Source: DATBLQ01 sp036555325
Lineage (GTDB): Bacteria; Pseudomonadota; Alphaproteobacteria; Rhizobiales; Aestuariivirgaceae
Length of the DNA stretch: 64,000 nt
Assembly (NCBI GenBank): GCA_036555325.1
Contig: DATBLQ010000081.1
Coordinates: 16,322-80,321, forward strand
Reading direction: 5' to 3'
The first letter of the stretch is position 1. Every line of letters begins with the position of its first letter. Position numbers and translations under genes: made by a program. Shown piece after piece: positions 26,012 to 34,945 of the stretch. The notes below the pieces were generated by a model, which saw only the letters and a list, made by a program, of their open reading frames with translations, did no database searches and was not told where the DNA came from.

Positions 26012-27226
26012 ATGCATCGCTTAGTCCCCTGCATCATCGCTTTTATTCTGCAACTCTCGCCCGCTGTCTCCCAGGAGACCAGCCCTCGTCTGGGAGACTG
26101 GGCCGATGTGCTTGCCAGGGCGCGGGGACAGACGGTCTATTGGAACGCATGGGCGGGAGAGCAGGCCATAAACCGTTATATCGCCTGGGCTGCGCAGGAG
26201 GTGAGCAAGCGCTACGGTATCAAGGTCGAGCATGTGAAGCTCAGCGATACCTCTGAGGCAGTTGCCAAGATTATCACCGAAAAGGCCGCCGGCCGCGACA
26301 AAGGAGGCTCGGTCGATCTGATTTGGATAAACGGGCCGAATTTTGCTTCGCTGAAGGATAAAGGCCTGCTGTTTGGACCTTGGGTGGACAAGCTGCCGAA
26401 CTATCGGTTTGCCGATGTCATCGGCAAGCCGGTCATCACTCGCGACTTCACCCTGCCGACTGAGGGATTTGAATCGCCGTGGGACATTGCCCAACTTGTA
26501 TTTTATTACGACAGAAGTCGCACGCCAGCGCCGCCGCGAACCACCGAGGCTCTTCTCCAATACGCCAAAACTCACCCGGGGCGCATCACCTATCCGGATG
26601 TGCAGAATTTCCTTGGGGCGACGTTCCTCAAGCAGGTGCTGATTGAACTCGTCGAGGATCGTTCTGTCCTTCAAGAGCCCCCGCTGGATGCCGACTTCGC
26701 GCGTTTGACTGCACCTTTGTGGGCCTTTCTTGACGAGCTCCACCCGGTGGCGTGGCGAAGCGGTAAGGCCTTTCCGGCGAACAGCGCGGAGTTGCGACAG
26801 CTGCTGGCCGATCGAGAGATCGATATTGCATTTTCATTCAACCCCTCCGAAGCCAGCTTGGCGATAGCCAGAGGTGAGCTTCCGGCAAGTGTCAGCTCCT
26901 ACGTGCTGGACGGAGGGACCATTGCCAATGCGAATTTCCTCGCCATTCCGTACAACGCAAGCAGCAAAGAGGGCGCCATGGTGGTGGCCGATTTTCTGCT
27001 GAGCCCGCAAGCTCAGGCAAGAAAACAGGACCCGTCCGTTTGGGGCGGCCTTACCGTGCTCTCCCTTTCCAAACTCAGCAGCGATGATCGGCGATTGTTC
27101 GAAACGCCGAACACCGCCACAGTCGTCAGGCCGGTGACCGAGGCAGAATCGGCTTTGCCCGAACCCCATGCCCGGTGGATGACCCGCATCATACAGGCAT
27201 GGCTCCAGCGCTATGCGTCGAAATGA
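26012..27226 (+). CDS. ABC transporter substrate-binding protein, YnjB-like
   Basis: A 404-residue periplasmic binding protein with an N-terminal signal peptide (about 20 residues, ending near AVSQ). It resembles E. coli YnjB: VYWNAWAGEQAINRYIAW at about 40-57, a DLIWINGPNFASL motif near 102 and WDIAQLVFYYDRS near 155. The YnjBCD substrate is not established. ATG 26012 has a GGGAG ribosome site. Its stop overlaps the permease start (ATGA), so all three transporter genes are coupled. It follows the Rieske gene after 99 bases that hold only a weak CTCCT/AGGAG hairpin. Confidence 0.87.
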   Translation: MHRLVPCIIAFILQLSPAVSQETSPRLGDWADVLARARGQTVYWNAWAGEQAINRYIAWAAQEVSKRYGIKVEHVKLSDTSEAVAKIITEKAAGRDKGGSVDLIWINGPNFASLKDKGLLFGPWVDKLPNYRFADVIGKPVITRDFTLPTEGFESPWDIAQLVFYYDRSRTPAPPRTTEALLQYAKTHPGRITYPDVQNFLGATFLKQVLIELVEDRSVLQEPPLDADFARLTAPLWAFLDELHPVAWRSGKAFPANSAELRQLLADREIDIAFSFNPSEASLAIARGELPASVSSYVLDGGTIANANFLAIPYNASSKEGAMVVADFLLSPQAQARKQDPSVWGGLTVLSLSKLSSDDRRLFETPNTATVVRPVTEAESALPEPHARWMTRIIQAWLQRYASK

Positions 27227-28929
27227 ATCCCTCTAAAGGCGAAGGCCTCTGGTTGCGGCTCGTACCCGCCGTTGTTTTCATCATTCTTGTTGTCCCAACG
27301 GCATGTGGACTGTTGGGAGTGTTCCTCCCCGCATTTGGCTACTTTCCAGCTCTCGGAGGCAGTGAATTCACGTTGCAACACTGGAGACTGTTGCTGGAAG
27401 CGCCTGGTTTGTTTCGGTCTGTCATCTTGACGATATGGATCGGTCTCGCCTCGACCGTGCTTTCGCTGGCGACTGTCGTCCTGCTGTTTGCGCAATTCCA
27501 TGATACCCGTGTTTTTTGGCTGGTGCGTCGCACATTGTCGCCGCTGCTCTCCATTCCTCACGTCGCCATCGCCATCGGCCTGGCACTCGTGATTGCTCCA
27601 TCGGGATTGCTTTTCCGCTTCGTTGCGCAATTCCTTCCCGATCTCGACGTTCCGCCAGATCTTTTGATCGTCCATGACAGGATGGGGCTTTCGCTGATCG
27701 GTGCACTCGTGCTGAAGGAAGCCCCATTCCTGTTCCTCATGAGCCTTGCAGCCCTTCCGCAGATCAATCCTACGCAGAGCCTCGCGACGGCGCGCACGAT
27801 TGGCTACACGCCGACGATAGCCTGGATCAAGGTCGTGCTGCCGCGGCTTTACCGCCAGATCAGATTACCGGTGCTGGCTGTATTGGCCTATAGCCTCTCG
27901 GTGGTGGATGCGGCGTTGATTGTCGGACCCACAACACCTCCTCCTCTGGGCGTTGCTGTTTTCAAATGGATGAGCGAGCCGGAACTAAGAGATCGATTCA
28001 TCGCGGCTGCCGGTGCGGTGCTGGTTTTATGCATCACGCTGTTTGGAACAACTTTGTGGATCGGGCTGGAGAGATTGCTCATCCTCTTGGGACGACGGTG
28101 GCTTGAACTGGGCAGCAGAAAACAGGGGGCGAAAGCCATAAGCATCGCAGCCTATGCCGTAGGCATTTTGCTTTTGACTTTCATTCTCCTCAGCGCCGGC
28201 GCGATCCTGCTTTGGGCGTTTGCCGGAAACTGGCCATATCCGAACGTCGCTCCCGATTTCCTTACAGCCGCCACTTGGAACACCAATAGCCGCCAATTCT
28301 TGTGGCCGCTGTTCAACGCGCTGATTATTGGCGGAGCGGCCTCTCTTCTTGCTCTGGCGTTTACGGTCTCGCTGCTTGAGCGCGACGTACATCGTCGGAC
28401 AAACACCCAAGACTGGATGCGGAATCTGCTATACGTTCCCCTGATCGTTCCGCAGATTGCTTTTCTGCCGGGAATGCAAATCCTGCTGATCGCTCTCCAC
28501 TTAGATTCCAATATCTACTCGGTGATCGCCGCACACTTGGTGTTTGTGTTGCCCTACGTCTATTTGTCGTTGAGCGATCCTTGGGCACATTTCGATGACC
28601 GGTACAGGCAGACGGCAATGGCAATGGGCGCGACCCCGCGACGGGCTCTGTTTCGGGTCCGCCTGCCCATGCTATTAGCAGCTTTGCTGACTGCGGCTGC
28701 GGTCGGCTTCGCGGTCAGCGTCGGGCAGTACCTGCCAACATTGCTTGTTGGAGCAGGGCGTGTTCCGACCGTCACCACCGAGGCCGTGGCGTTGGCATCG
28801 GGCGGCGATCGACGGTTGGTGGCAGTGCTGGCAATGCTGCAGTCGTTGCTTCCGCTCGGCGCATTCCTCGTTGCCGTTTTTGTTCCCTTGATTGTATTTC
28901 GAAATCGGAGAGGGGTCCGCACCACATGA
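27223..28929 (+). CDS. ABC transporter permease, YnjC-like (fused double permease)
   Basis: A 568-residue inner-membrane permease with about 12 hydrophobic segments and two binding-protein-dependent permease halves. The EAA-like loop of the first half is ATARTIGYTPTIAWIKVVLPRLY near 188; the second is TAMAMGATPRRALFRVRLPML near 480. This tandem arrangement is typical of YnjC and of thiamine/iron-type permeases. I chose ATG 27223, which overlaps the upstream stop by 4 bases; earlier in-frame starts lie inside the upstream gene. Confidence 0.87.
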   Translation: MNPSKGEGLWLRLVPAVVFIILVVPTACGLLGVFLPAFGYFPALGGSEFTLQHWRLLLEAPGLFRSVILTIWIGLASTVLSLATVVLLFAQFHDTRVFWLVRRTLSPLLSIPHVAIAIGLALVIAPSGLLFRFVAQFLPDLDVPPDLLIVHDRMGLSLIGALVLKEAPFLFLMSLAALPQINPTQSLATARTIGYTPTIAWIKVVLPRLYRQIRLPVLAVLAYSLSVVDAALIVGPTTPPPLGVAVFKWMSEPELRDRFIAAAGAVLVLCITLFGTTLWIGLERLLILLGRRWLELGSRKQGAKAISIAAYAVGILLLTFILLSAGAILLWAFAGNWPYPNVAPDFLTAATWNTNSRQFLWPLFNALIIGGAASLLALAFTVSLLERDVHRRTNTQDWMRNLLYVPLIVPQIAFLPGMQILLIALHLDSNIYSVIAAHLVFVLPYVYLSLSDPWAHFDDRYRQTAMAMGATPRRALFRVRLPMLLAALLTAAAVGFAVSVGQYLPTLLVGAGRVPTVTTEAVALASGGDRRLVAVLAMLQSLLPLGAFLVAVFVPLIVFRNRRGVRTT

Positions 28930-29591
28930 ACGTTTCCCCGCGAACAGAAGAGAGCGGACTGCTGATCCGCGACCTGCGCATTGCGATCGGTGGAAAGACG
29001 CTGTTTAACCTCTCGCTCTCCATCCGGCCGGGTGAAATCATCACCATCATGGGACCTAGCGGAACCGGTAAATCCGCACTCCTTGCCTGTGTATCGGGGT
29101 TGCTGCCGCCAGTCTTTTCGGCCGAAGGCGAGGTTTGGCTGGGGAGTCGGCGCATCGATGAACTTCCGGCGCACTTGAGAAAAACCGGATTGCTGTTCCA
29201 GGACGACCTTCTGTTTCCGCATTTGTCGGTGGCGGGAAACTTGAAGTTTTCAATCGATGAGCGAATGGGTAGGGCGGAACGCAACGTAACGGTGGAAAGC
29301 GCATTGGCGACGGCAGGTCTGTCGGGTTTCGGTGGACGCGATCCAGCCACCCTTTCCGGCGGCCAGCGGGCGAGGGTGTCGCTGCTTCGTGTTTTACTTT
29401 CAGAACCGCGCGCGCTCCTGCTCGATGAGCCATTCTCGAAACTTGATCCCGAACTTCGCGATCAGTTCCGCCAGTATGTGTTCAACGAAGCGCGTCTCAG
29501 GATGCTGCCCGTGCTCATGGTCACCCACGATCCGGCCGATCACCGAGCCGCTGGTGGCCAACTCATAAAGATCGGCACGGCCAATGAATAG
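28926..29591 (+). CDS. ABC transporter ATP-binding protein, YnjD-like
   Basis: A 221-residue ATPase. Walker A is GPSGTGKSALLA near residue 43, the signature is LSGGQRARVSLLRV near 142, Walker B is ALLLDEPFSKLD near 162 and the H-loop is VTHDPADH near 200. It overlaps the permease stop by 4 bases (ATGA) and completes a three-gene importer. No accessory domain follows the ATPase fold. Confidence 0.9.
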   Translation: MNVSPRTEESGLLIRDLRIAIGGKTLFNLSLSIRPGEIITIMGPSGTGKSALLACVSGLLPPVFSAEGEVWLGSRRIDELPAHLRKTGLLFQDDLLFPHLSVAGNLKFSIDERMGRAERNVTVESALATAGLSGFGGRDPATLSGGQRARVSLLRVLLSEPRALLLDEPFSKLDPELRDQFRQYVFNEARLRMLPVLMVTHDPADHRAAGGQLIKIGTANE

Positions 29592-29726
29592 TTGTATTAA
29601 AGGCATGTAAACAATCTTTAATTGTCTAAGATGAACTATCTAACTGAATTTTCAGAATTTTAGGGCACTGTCCAACCACAATTTACACGCGCGATCAAAA
29701 TCTCAAACAATCTATAAGGGCAAATT

Positions 29727-31373
29727 ATGACGGCCTTCGGCGTTTTTTCGGGCGCTTTTCTTGCTCGGTCCATGCGTCAAGTCAGACGATTTCACCGAAA
29801 CACATGCGGCTCCATCGCCATCATCGCCTCCACTTGCCTCGTTTTCCTCGTTGTTGGTGCGGGCATGGCAGTGGACTTTGTGCGCGCTTCGGAGCAGCAG
29901 CAGGCCTTAAATCACGCCATCGACGCGGCGGCGCTTGCCGTTGCGAACTCCAGCCTTACCGATCAGGCAGACCTGGAAGAACTGGCCAGAAACTACATCA
30001 GCGCCAATTTGAGCGATGTCGATATCGCCGAGCTGGATCTCACGATAACGATTACCGACGATAAGGTCTCGATCTCCGCCAACCGGGACATGCCCACAAC
30101 ACTGATGCAGATTGCGTCAATCGAGACAATGACGCTTACGGCTTTCACGGAGGTAACGAGAGCGGTTACCAATACGGAAGTCGTCCTCGTTCTGGATAAT
30201 ACCGGATCGATGGCCAGCAACGGCAAATTGGCAGCGCTGAAGGAGGCTGCTACGGACTTGACCGACATCCTGTTCGGGGACGAGACGCAGTCCGAAACCT
30301 TGAAAATGGGCGTCGTGCCGTTCGCCGTTTCAGTGAACGTCGGGCCGCAATATACGAGTGAAACTTGGCTCGACCACAACGGTCTCAATGCCATCTCTCA
30401 TTTGAATTTTTCCGACTCGAGCAAGCACAACAGCTGGGCCTGGAATCAGTTGGACAGCAGCAGCTGGAACGGTTGCGTCGAGCAGCGGAAAGTTGCGACC
30501 GGCATCGACTACGACATCGACGACACCACTCCCGACGTCAGTAACCCGGATACGCTGTTTCCCATTTACTTTGCGCCTGATGAGCCGAGCGATACCAATA
30601 ATGCCTCAAGCATGTCCGGTTACGGCGGCGGGTTCGTCAACTCCTACATGTCCGATTGGCTCGCCTCTGAAACTGTCAGCACAAGCACCAAAAAGAGCAC
30701 CTCCCTCAGTAACCGGCAGCGCCGATACGAAAAATATGTTGGAGCGTCGGTTAGCGCTGGCTCGGGAACGGTTCCCAAGGGACCAGGTTACCTCTGCGGG
30801 ACGGCTGCGTTGACTCCCCTGACCGGAACCAAACAAACCGTAACCGATGCGCTGGACGACATGGTTGCTATTGGCGGCACCAACATCGCCTCCGGCATTG
30901 GCTGGGGCCTGCGCGTGCTATCGCCGACGGCGCCCTTCACGGAAGGCGCAGATTACGACGATGACGACTGGAACAAGATCATGATTATCATGACCGACGG
31001 CGACAACGATTGGGGCAACGTACTCAGCAACATGAACAATTCCTACTACGGTGGCTATGGCTATGCGTCCCAGGTGGCGACCAGGCTCGGTCTGAGTTCA
31101 ACTCCCACAACCGACGCCGCTCTGGACAATATCCTCAATTTGAGAACCACGGCCGCGTGCGACGAAGTAAAATCGGCAACCGGCGACGCCGACCACCCGG
31201 TCACGGTTTATACAATTACCTTCGGAACCTCTCTCACCAATAGTGCGAAGACGTTGATGGAGGATTGCGCCACGGATTCGGAAAAATACTTCCACGCTCC
31301 GGACAATGCGACATTGGAAGATGTGTTCGATACGATTGCGACCGAAATCAAAGATGTCTACCTGTCGAAATAG
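29727..31373 (+). CDS. TadG-like pilus-assembly protein with von Willebrand factor A domain
   Basis: A 548-residue protein. Residues about 20-65 form a TadE/TadG-type hydrophobic N-terminal segment (GSIAIIASTCLVFLVVGAGMAVDF) followed by the QQQALNHAIDAAALA helix common in TadG. From about residue 150 there is a vWA domain with a MIDAS-like motif, LVLDNTGSMASNG, and a later MTDGDND. The protein is likely exported and membrane-anchored. No other tad or flp gene is near, so it is an orphan. The 135-bp AT-rich upstream region probably holds its promoter and includes ACAAT-CTTTA-ATTGT at 29611-29625. Confidence 0.85.
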   Translation: MTAFGVFSGAFLARSMRQVRRFHRNTCGSIAIIASTCLVFLVVGAGMAVDFVRASEQQQALNHAIDAAALAVANSSLTDQADLEELARNYISANLSDVDIAELDLTITITDDKVSISANRDMPTTLMQIASIETMTLTAFTEVTRAVTNTEVVLVLDNTGSMASNGKLAALKEAATDLTDILFGDETQSETLKMGVVPFAVSVNVGPQYTSETWLDHNGLNAISHLNFSDSSKHNSWAWNQLDSSSWNGCVEQRKVATGIDYDIDDTTPDVSNPDTLFPIYFAPDEPSDTNNASSMSGYGGGFVNSYMSDWLASETVSTSTKKSTSLSNRQRRYEKYVGASVSAGSGTVPKGPGYLCGTAALTPLTGTKQTVTDALDDMVAIGGTNIASGIGWGLRVLSPTAPFTEGADYDDDDWNKIMIIMTDGDNDWGNVLSNMNNSYYGGYGYASQVATRLGLSSTPTTDAALDNILNLRTTAACDEVKSATGDADHPVTVYTITFGTSLTNSAKTLMEDCATDSEKYFHAPDNATLEDVFDTIATEIKDVYLSK

Positions 31374-31380
31374 AGTTCGT

Positions 31381-32343
31381 TTACTTTCCGGGAATGCGCT
31401 GGCGGCCGTAGAGCAGCAACATTGCGATAATGACGATCCCGTAGATGATCTGCCGGCCGGACTCGGGGATTTGCATGACCGAGAGTATCGATTGCAGTAG
31501 CGTAATGAGCACCACGCCGGCCACCGTGCCGAGATATGTCCCCCGACCGCCCAAGATGTTCGTGCCTCCGAGGACGACGGCGGCAATCGCCGGCAGAAGG
31601 TAAGGATCGCCCATCGCCTGATAGGCCTTTGCCGAATATCCGGCGAGCAGAACGCCCGCAAATCCTGCCAGCGCACCGCACAGGGTGAACGCCAGCAGCA
31701 ACGTCCGGCGGGTATCTGCGCCCGACAAATACGCTGCCAGCTCGCTGTTCCCGATGGCATAGACCGAACGGCCGAAGCTGGTGCGCGAGAGCAGGAAAAC
31801 CGCCGCCGCTCCCACCGCGAGCCAGACAAGAAGCGCGTTGGGTATCCCGAAGAGGCTGCGGCCGGTGGCGATAAAGTGCATGAACTGAGTGGCATGGTCC
31901 TGCGGGGCAAATCCTCCGGTGCGCAAGACCATCAGCCCTTGCGCCACCGCGTTGATGCCGAGGGTAAAAATCATCGATGGAATGCGCAGATACGCAACGC
32001 CCACGCCGTTGATCAGACCGAAAGCCGCCCCGCAGAGTATGCCGAAAGGTATTGCGAGGATCTCGCCATACCCCCATTCGGCGGCAGCAGTCGACATCAT
32101 GGCGCCTGCTGTGATGACCCACGGCACCGACAGGTCTATGTGGCCGAGCAGGATCACGATCATCATTCCCGTGGCAACAAGACCCAGGAACGAGGCAACC
32201 TGCAGCTGTTGCAGCAAATACTCAGGCGACAGAAAGCTCCTCGAATAGAGGCTGCCGAGCAAGAGCAGGGCGATGATGCAGCCGAACGCCGCGGCGACCG
32301 CCGGGTCGAAACGGCGCGCGATGGCAGGCATCTTGGCGATCAT
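31381..32343 (-). CDS. Sugar-type (CUT2, RbsC-like) ABC transporter permease
   Basis: A 320-residue permease with 8-10 hydrophobic segments and RbsC-family landmarks: GHIDLSVPWVITAGAMMS near 67 and VVLGGTNILGGRGTYLGTVAGVVLI near 250-275. It is last of a four-gene importer on the minus strand, 10 bases after the second permease. Its 3' end is only 7 bases from the convergent vWA gene and no terminator is evident between them. Confidence 0.88.
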   Translation of the reverse strand: MIAKMPAIARRFDPAVAAAFGCIIALLLLGSLYSRSFLSPEYLLQQLQVASFLGLVATGMMIVILLGHIDLSVPWVITAGAMMSTAAAEWGYGEILAIPFGILCGAAFGLINGVGVAYLRIPSMIFTLGINAVAQGLMVLRTGGFAPQDHATQFMHFIATGRSLFGIPNALLVWLAVGAAAVFLLSRTSFGRSVYAIGNSELAAYLSGADTRRTLLLAFTLCGALAGFAGVLLAGYSAKAYQAMGDPYLLPAIAAVVLGGTNILGGRGTYLGTVAGVVLITLLQSILSVMQIPESGRQIIYGIVIIAMLLLYGRQRIPGK

Positions 32344-32353
32344 CGGTTTTTGC

Positions 32354-33334
32354 TCATGAGAAGACCTCCAGCCGATTGCGCATCCGCAACAGCCGGAAGG
32401 CGCCGAGGCTCACCGCGGCGAGAAGGATCACCCCTTGCACCAGCGGTTGCCAGAACGGTTCAAGATCGAAGACGAACAGCAGATCGCCGATGGTACGCAG
32501 CACGAACGCCCCGAAAATTGACCCGACCGCACTCCCGGACCCGCCGAAAAGCGACGTGCCTCCTATCACTACGGCGGCAATCGAATTGAGCGTATAAGTG
32601 CCCCCGATGGCTGCCGATGCTTCACCCGAATAGGTGATGAAGGTGAGCATCAGGCCGGCAATGGCGGCCAGCAGGCCCGACAGTGCGTAGGCGAGAAGTT
32701 TGGCCCTGTTGATTGGAACCCCCGACATGAAGGCAGCCGTCTCCGAGGAGCCGACGGCGTAGGCAGCTCGTCCGAGAACCGACCGGCGATAAGGCAGCCA
32801 AATCAGAACGACGACCGCGATAATGACCGCCAGGGAGGCCGGGATCCCAAAAGGAAGTTGCCCCGTTAAGGCATCCGCAACAGCAGGATTGACGTCACCC
32901 CCGGGCACCGGACGAAGGCTGAGCGCAAGCCCATAGTAGATGGCCCCCGTCGCGAGAGTGGTGATGATCGGCTGAAGACGCCCGTAAACGATGATGATGC
33001 CGTTGAGCAGGCCGCAGAAAATTCCCGCGAACAACACCGCAACAAGACCGGCCGCAGTTTCCAGCGGCGAGCCCACCACCAGTGCTGAGGCAAGGCAGTT
33101 TGATAGAACGAAAACCATCCCGACCGACAGGTCGAGGCCAGCTGTCAGCACCGGGAGGGTTTGTGCCATAGCGACGAGCGCTAGAAGAACTCCCTTGTTC
33201 GCGGCAGTGGTGGCGACGCCCGCTGTCAGGCCAACGGGATGATTCAAGACGTAGATGGCAAAGAAAACGATGGCAGTGATCAGGGCAACGATCGTTCCCT
33301 TGTGTTCGGCGAAGAAATGACGCGTCGGAATCAT
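32354..33334 (-). CDS. Sugar-type (CUT2, RbsC-like) ABC transporter permease
   Basis: A 326-residue permease of the same family as its neighbour, with TAGLDLSVGMVFVLSNCLASALV near 65 and VVIGGTSLFGGSGSAVGSIFGAFVL near 255-280. Two different permease genes suggest a heterodimeric channel, known for some CUT2 systems. Its ATG overlaps the ATPase stop by 4 bases. Confidence 0.88.
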   Translation of the reverse strand: MIPTRHFFAEHKGTIVALITAIVFFAIYVLNHPVGLTAGVATTAANKGVLLALVAMAQTLPVLTAGLDLSVGMVFVLSNCLASALVVGSPLETAAGLVAVLFAGIFCGLLNGIIIVYGRLQPIITTLATGAIYYGLALSLRPVPGGDVNPAVADALTGQLPFGIPASLAVIIAVVVLIWLPYRRSVLGRAAYAVGSSETAAFMSGVPINRAKLLAYALSGLLAAIAGLMLTFITYSGEASAAIGGTYTLNSIAAVVIGGTSLFGGSGSAVGSIFGAFVLRTIGDLLFVFDLEPFWQPLVQGVILLAAVSLGAFRLLRMRNRLEVFS

Positions 33335-34884
33335 ACGAGAAGCGCCGCTGCTTCGGCGCGTGCGCCGTCGGTCGATTCGAGATTTAGCGCACTCGCCAGC
33401 AGGCTTTTTTCATTGATCTGGGCGCCTTCCAGAATTCGCGTGAACCGGCCGTCGTACATGACCGCGACACGATCGCACAGGCCAATCAGCTCATCGTAGT
33501 CGGTCGAATAGAACAACAGCGCCGCACCCTGGTCTGCAAGGCCACGCATGAGCTGATAGAGCTCCTGCTTGGTTCCCACGTCGATCCCCCGGGTCGGATC
33601 GTTGAGCAGCATGATCCGGGGGCCATTCATAAGCCATTTGGCTATGATGAGTTTTTGCTGGTTACCTCCGGACAGCGCGTTTGCCGGAACCCCCGTGTCG
33701 GGGGCCTTTATCTGCAGCAGCTTTATCATATCGCCCACGAGACGGCGTTCCTTCCCTTGGTCGACGATGCCAAATCGGGTGAAGTGATCAAGTGCGGCAA
33801 AGGAAAGATTGTCGCGCACCGACATTGGGAGCATCAGGCCTTCGGTCTTGCGGTCCTCCGGGATGAGGGCAATGCCGACCCGTGCCGACTTGGCCGAGCG
33901 GGGACTCTTGAGTGTCGTCGGTTTGCCGTCGATCTCGATCGTGCCGGAAACACCAACCAGCACGCCGAACAGTGCCAATAGCAACTCGCGCTGGCCCTGG
34001 CCATCCAAACCACCCAATCCCACTATTTCGCCTTGCCCCAACTCGAGATTGATGTCGCGCAAACGGTTGGCCCAGGAGAGGTTGCGCACGCCCAGCACGG
34101 TTTTGAGTGGTGCTTTCGTTGCAGTTCTGGGCGGAAAGACACTTTTGTATTCTCGGCCAATCATCATCTCGACGATTGCTTCATCACTCTTCGTACCGGC
34201 CTCGAATGTCCCTACATGGCGCCCGTTGCGATAAACGGTGCAGTCGTTGGCGAGTTGAGCGATTTCATGCATCCGATGCGAGATGTAGACGATGGCGAGC
34301 CCGTCCGCGCGCAACTGCCTCAGGACAGTGAAAACGGTAGCCACATCGCCGGCGGTGAGAGCAGATGTGGCCTCGTCCAGGATCAAAATTCGAGGATCGC
34401 GGGCCAGTGCCTTGGCAATCTCGATCATCTGGCGCCGCGACAGGGGCAGGTCCTTAACGCGCGCAAGGGGGTGAATATCGGATGCGCCGGCGCGTGCGAG
34501 CGCCTTCTCGGCAATGCGCCGCTGCCTCTGGTGGTCGATCAGCCCAAATTTCTTCGGAGGATTGATGATGGAGATATTGTCGGCCACCGTAAGATCCGGC
34601 AGCAGCGATAATTCCTGATAGATGCACGCGATGCCGGCTTTCGTCGCATCGGCAGGCGTGCGAAAGACAGCGGGGGTTCCGTCGATCTCCATGGTTCCTG
34701 AATCCGGGAGAACGACACCCGACATGATCTTGATCAGCGTCGATTTGCCAGCGCCATTTTCGCCGAGCACGGCATGGATTCTGCCGCGATGGCATTCTAG
34801 TCGGGCGTCGTCGAGCGCCTTGACTCCGCCGTAGCGTTTCGAGATTCCCTGCATGCGGAACAACGGAGCCACCGCTGTATCCAT
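33331..34884 (-). CDS. Sugar-type (CUT2, RbsA-like) ABC transporter ATP-binding protein
   Basis: A 517-residue tandem ATPase. The first cassette has GENGAGKSTLIKIMSG, signature LSRRQMIEIAKAL and Walker B ILILDEATSALT. In the second, Walker A is degenerate (GLDGQGQRELLLAL) with LSGGNQQKLIIAKWL and MLLNDPTRGIDVG, the usual RbsA asymmetry. ATG 34884 has GGAGGGG upstream; an in-frame extension to 34932 is not supported. It lies 61 bases after the binding-protein gene. Confidence 0.9.
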   Translation of the reverse strand: MDTAVAPLFRMQGISKRYGGVKALDDARLECHRGRIHAVLGENGAGKSTLIKIMSGVVLPDSGTMEIDGTPAVFRTPADATKAGIACIYQELSLLPDLTVADNISIINPPKKFGLIDHQRQRRIAEKALARAGASDIHPLARVKDLPLSRRQMIEIAKALARDPRILILDEATSALTAGDVATVFTVLRQLRADGLAIVYISHRMHEIAQLANDCTVYRNGRHVGTFEAGTKSDEAIVEMMIGREYKSVFPPRTATKAPLKTVLGVRNLSWANRLRDINLELGQGEIVGLGGLDGQGQRELLLALFGVLVGVSGTIEIDGKPTTLKSPRSAKSARVGIALIPEDRKTEGLMLPMSVRDNLSFAALDHFTRFGIVDQGKERRLVGDMIKLLQIKAPDTGVPANALSGGNQQKLIIAKWLMNGPRIMLLNDPTRGIDVGTKQELYQLMRGLADQGAALLFYSTDYDELIGLCDRVAVMYDGRFTRILEGAQINEKSLLASALNLESTDGARAEAAALLV

Positions 34885-34945
34885 CCCAACCCCTCCGGCA
34901 ACAGGCGCCGCGGGAACGTGCCGCGGCGCCATTTAACTGGTTGGC

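Noticed and set aside
29611..29625. ACAAT-CTTTA-ATTGT inverted repeat considered as a terminator or operator
   Set aside because: The stem is only 5 AT-rich pairs and has no T run; it is too weak to call in an AT-rich promoter region.
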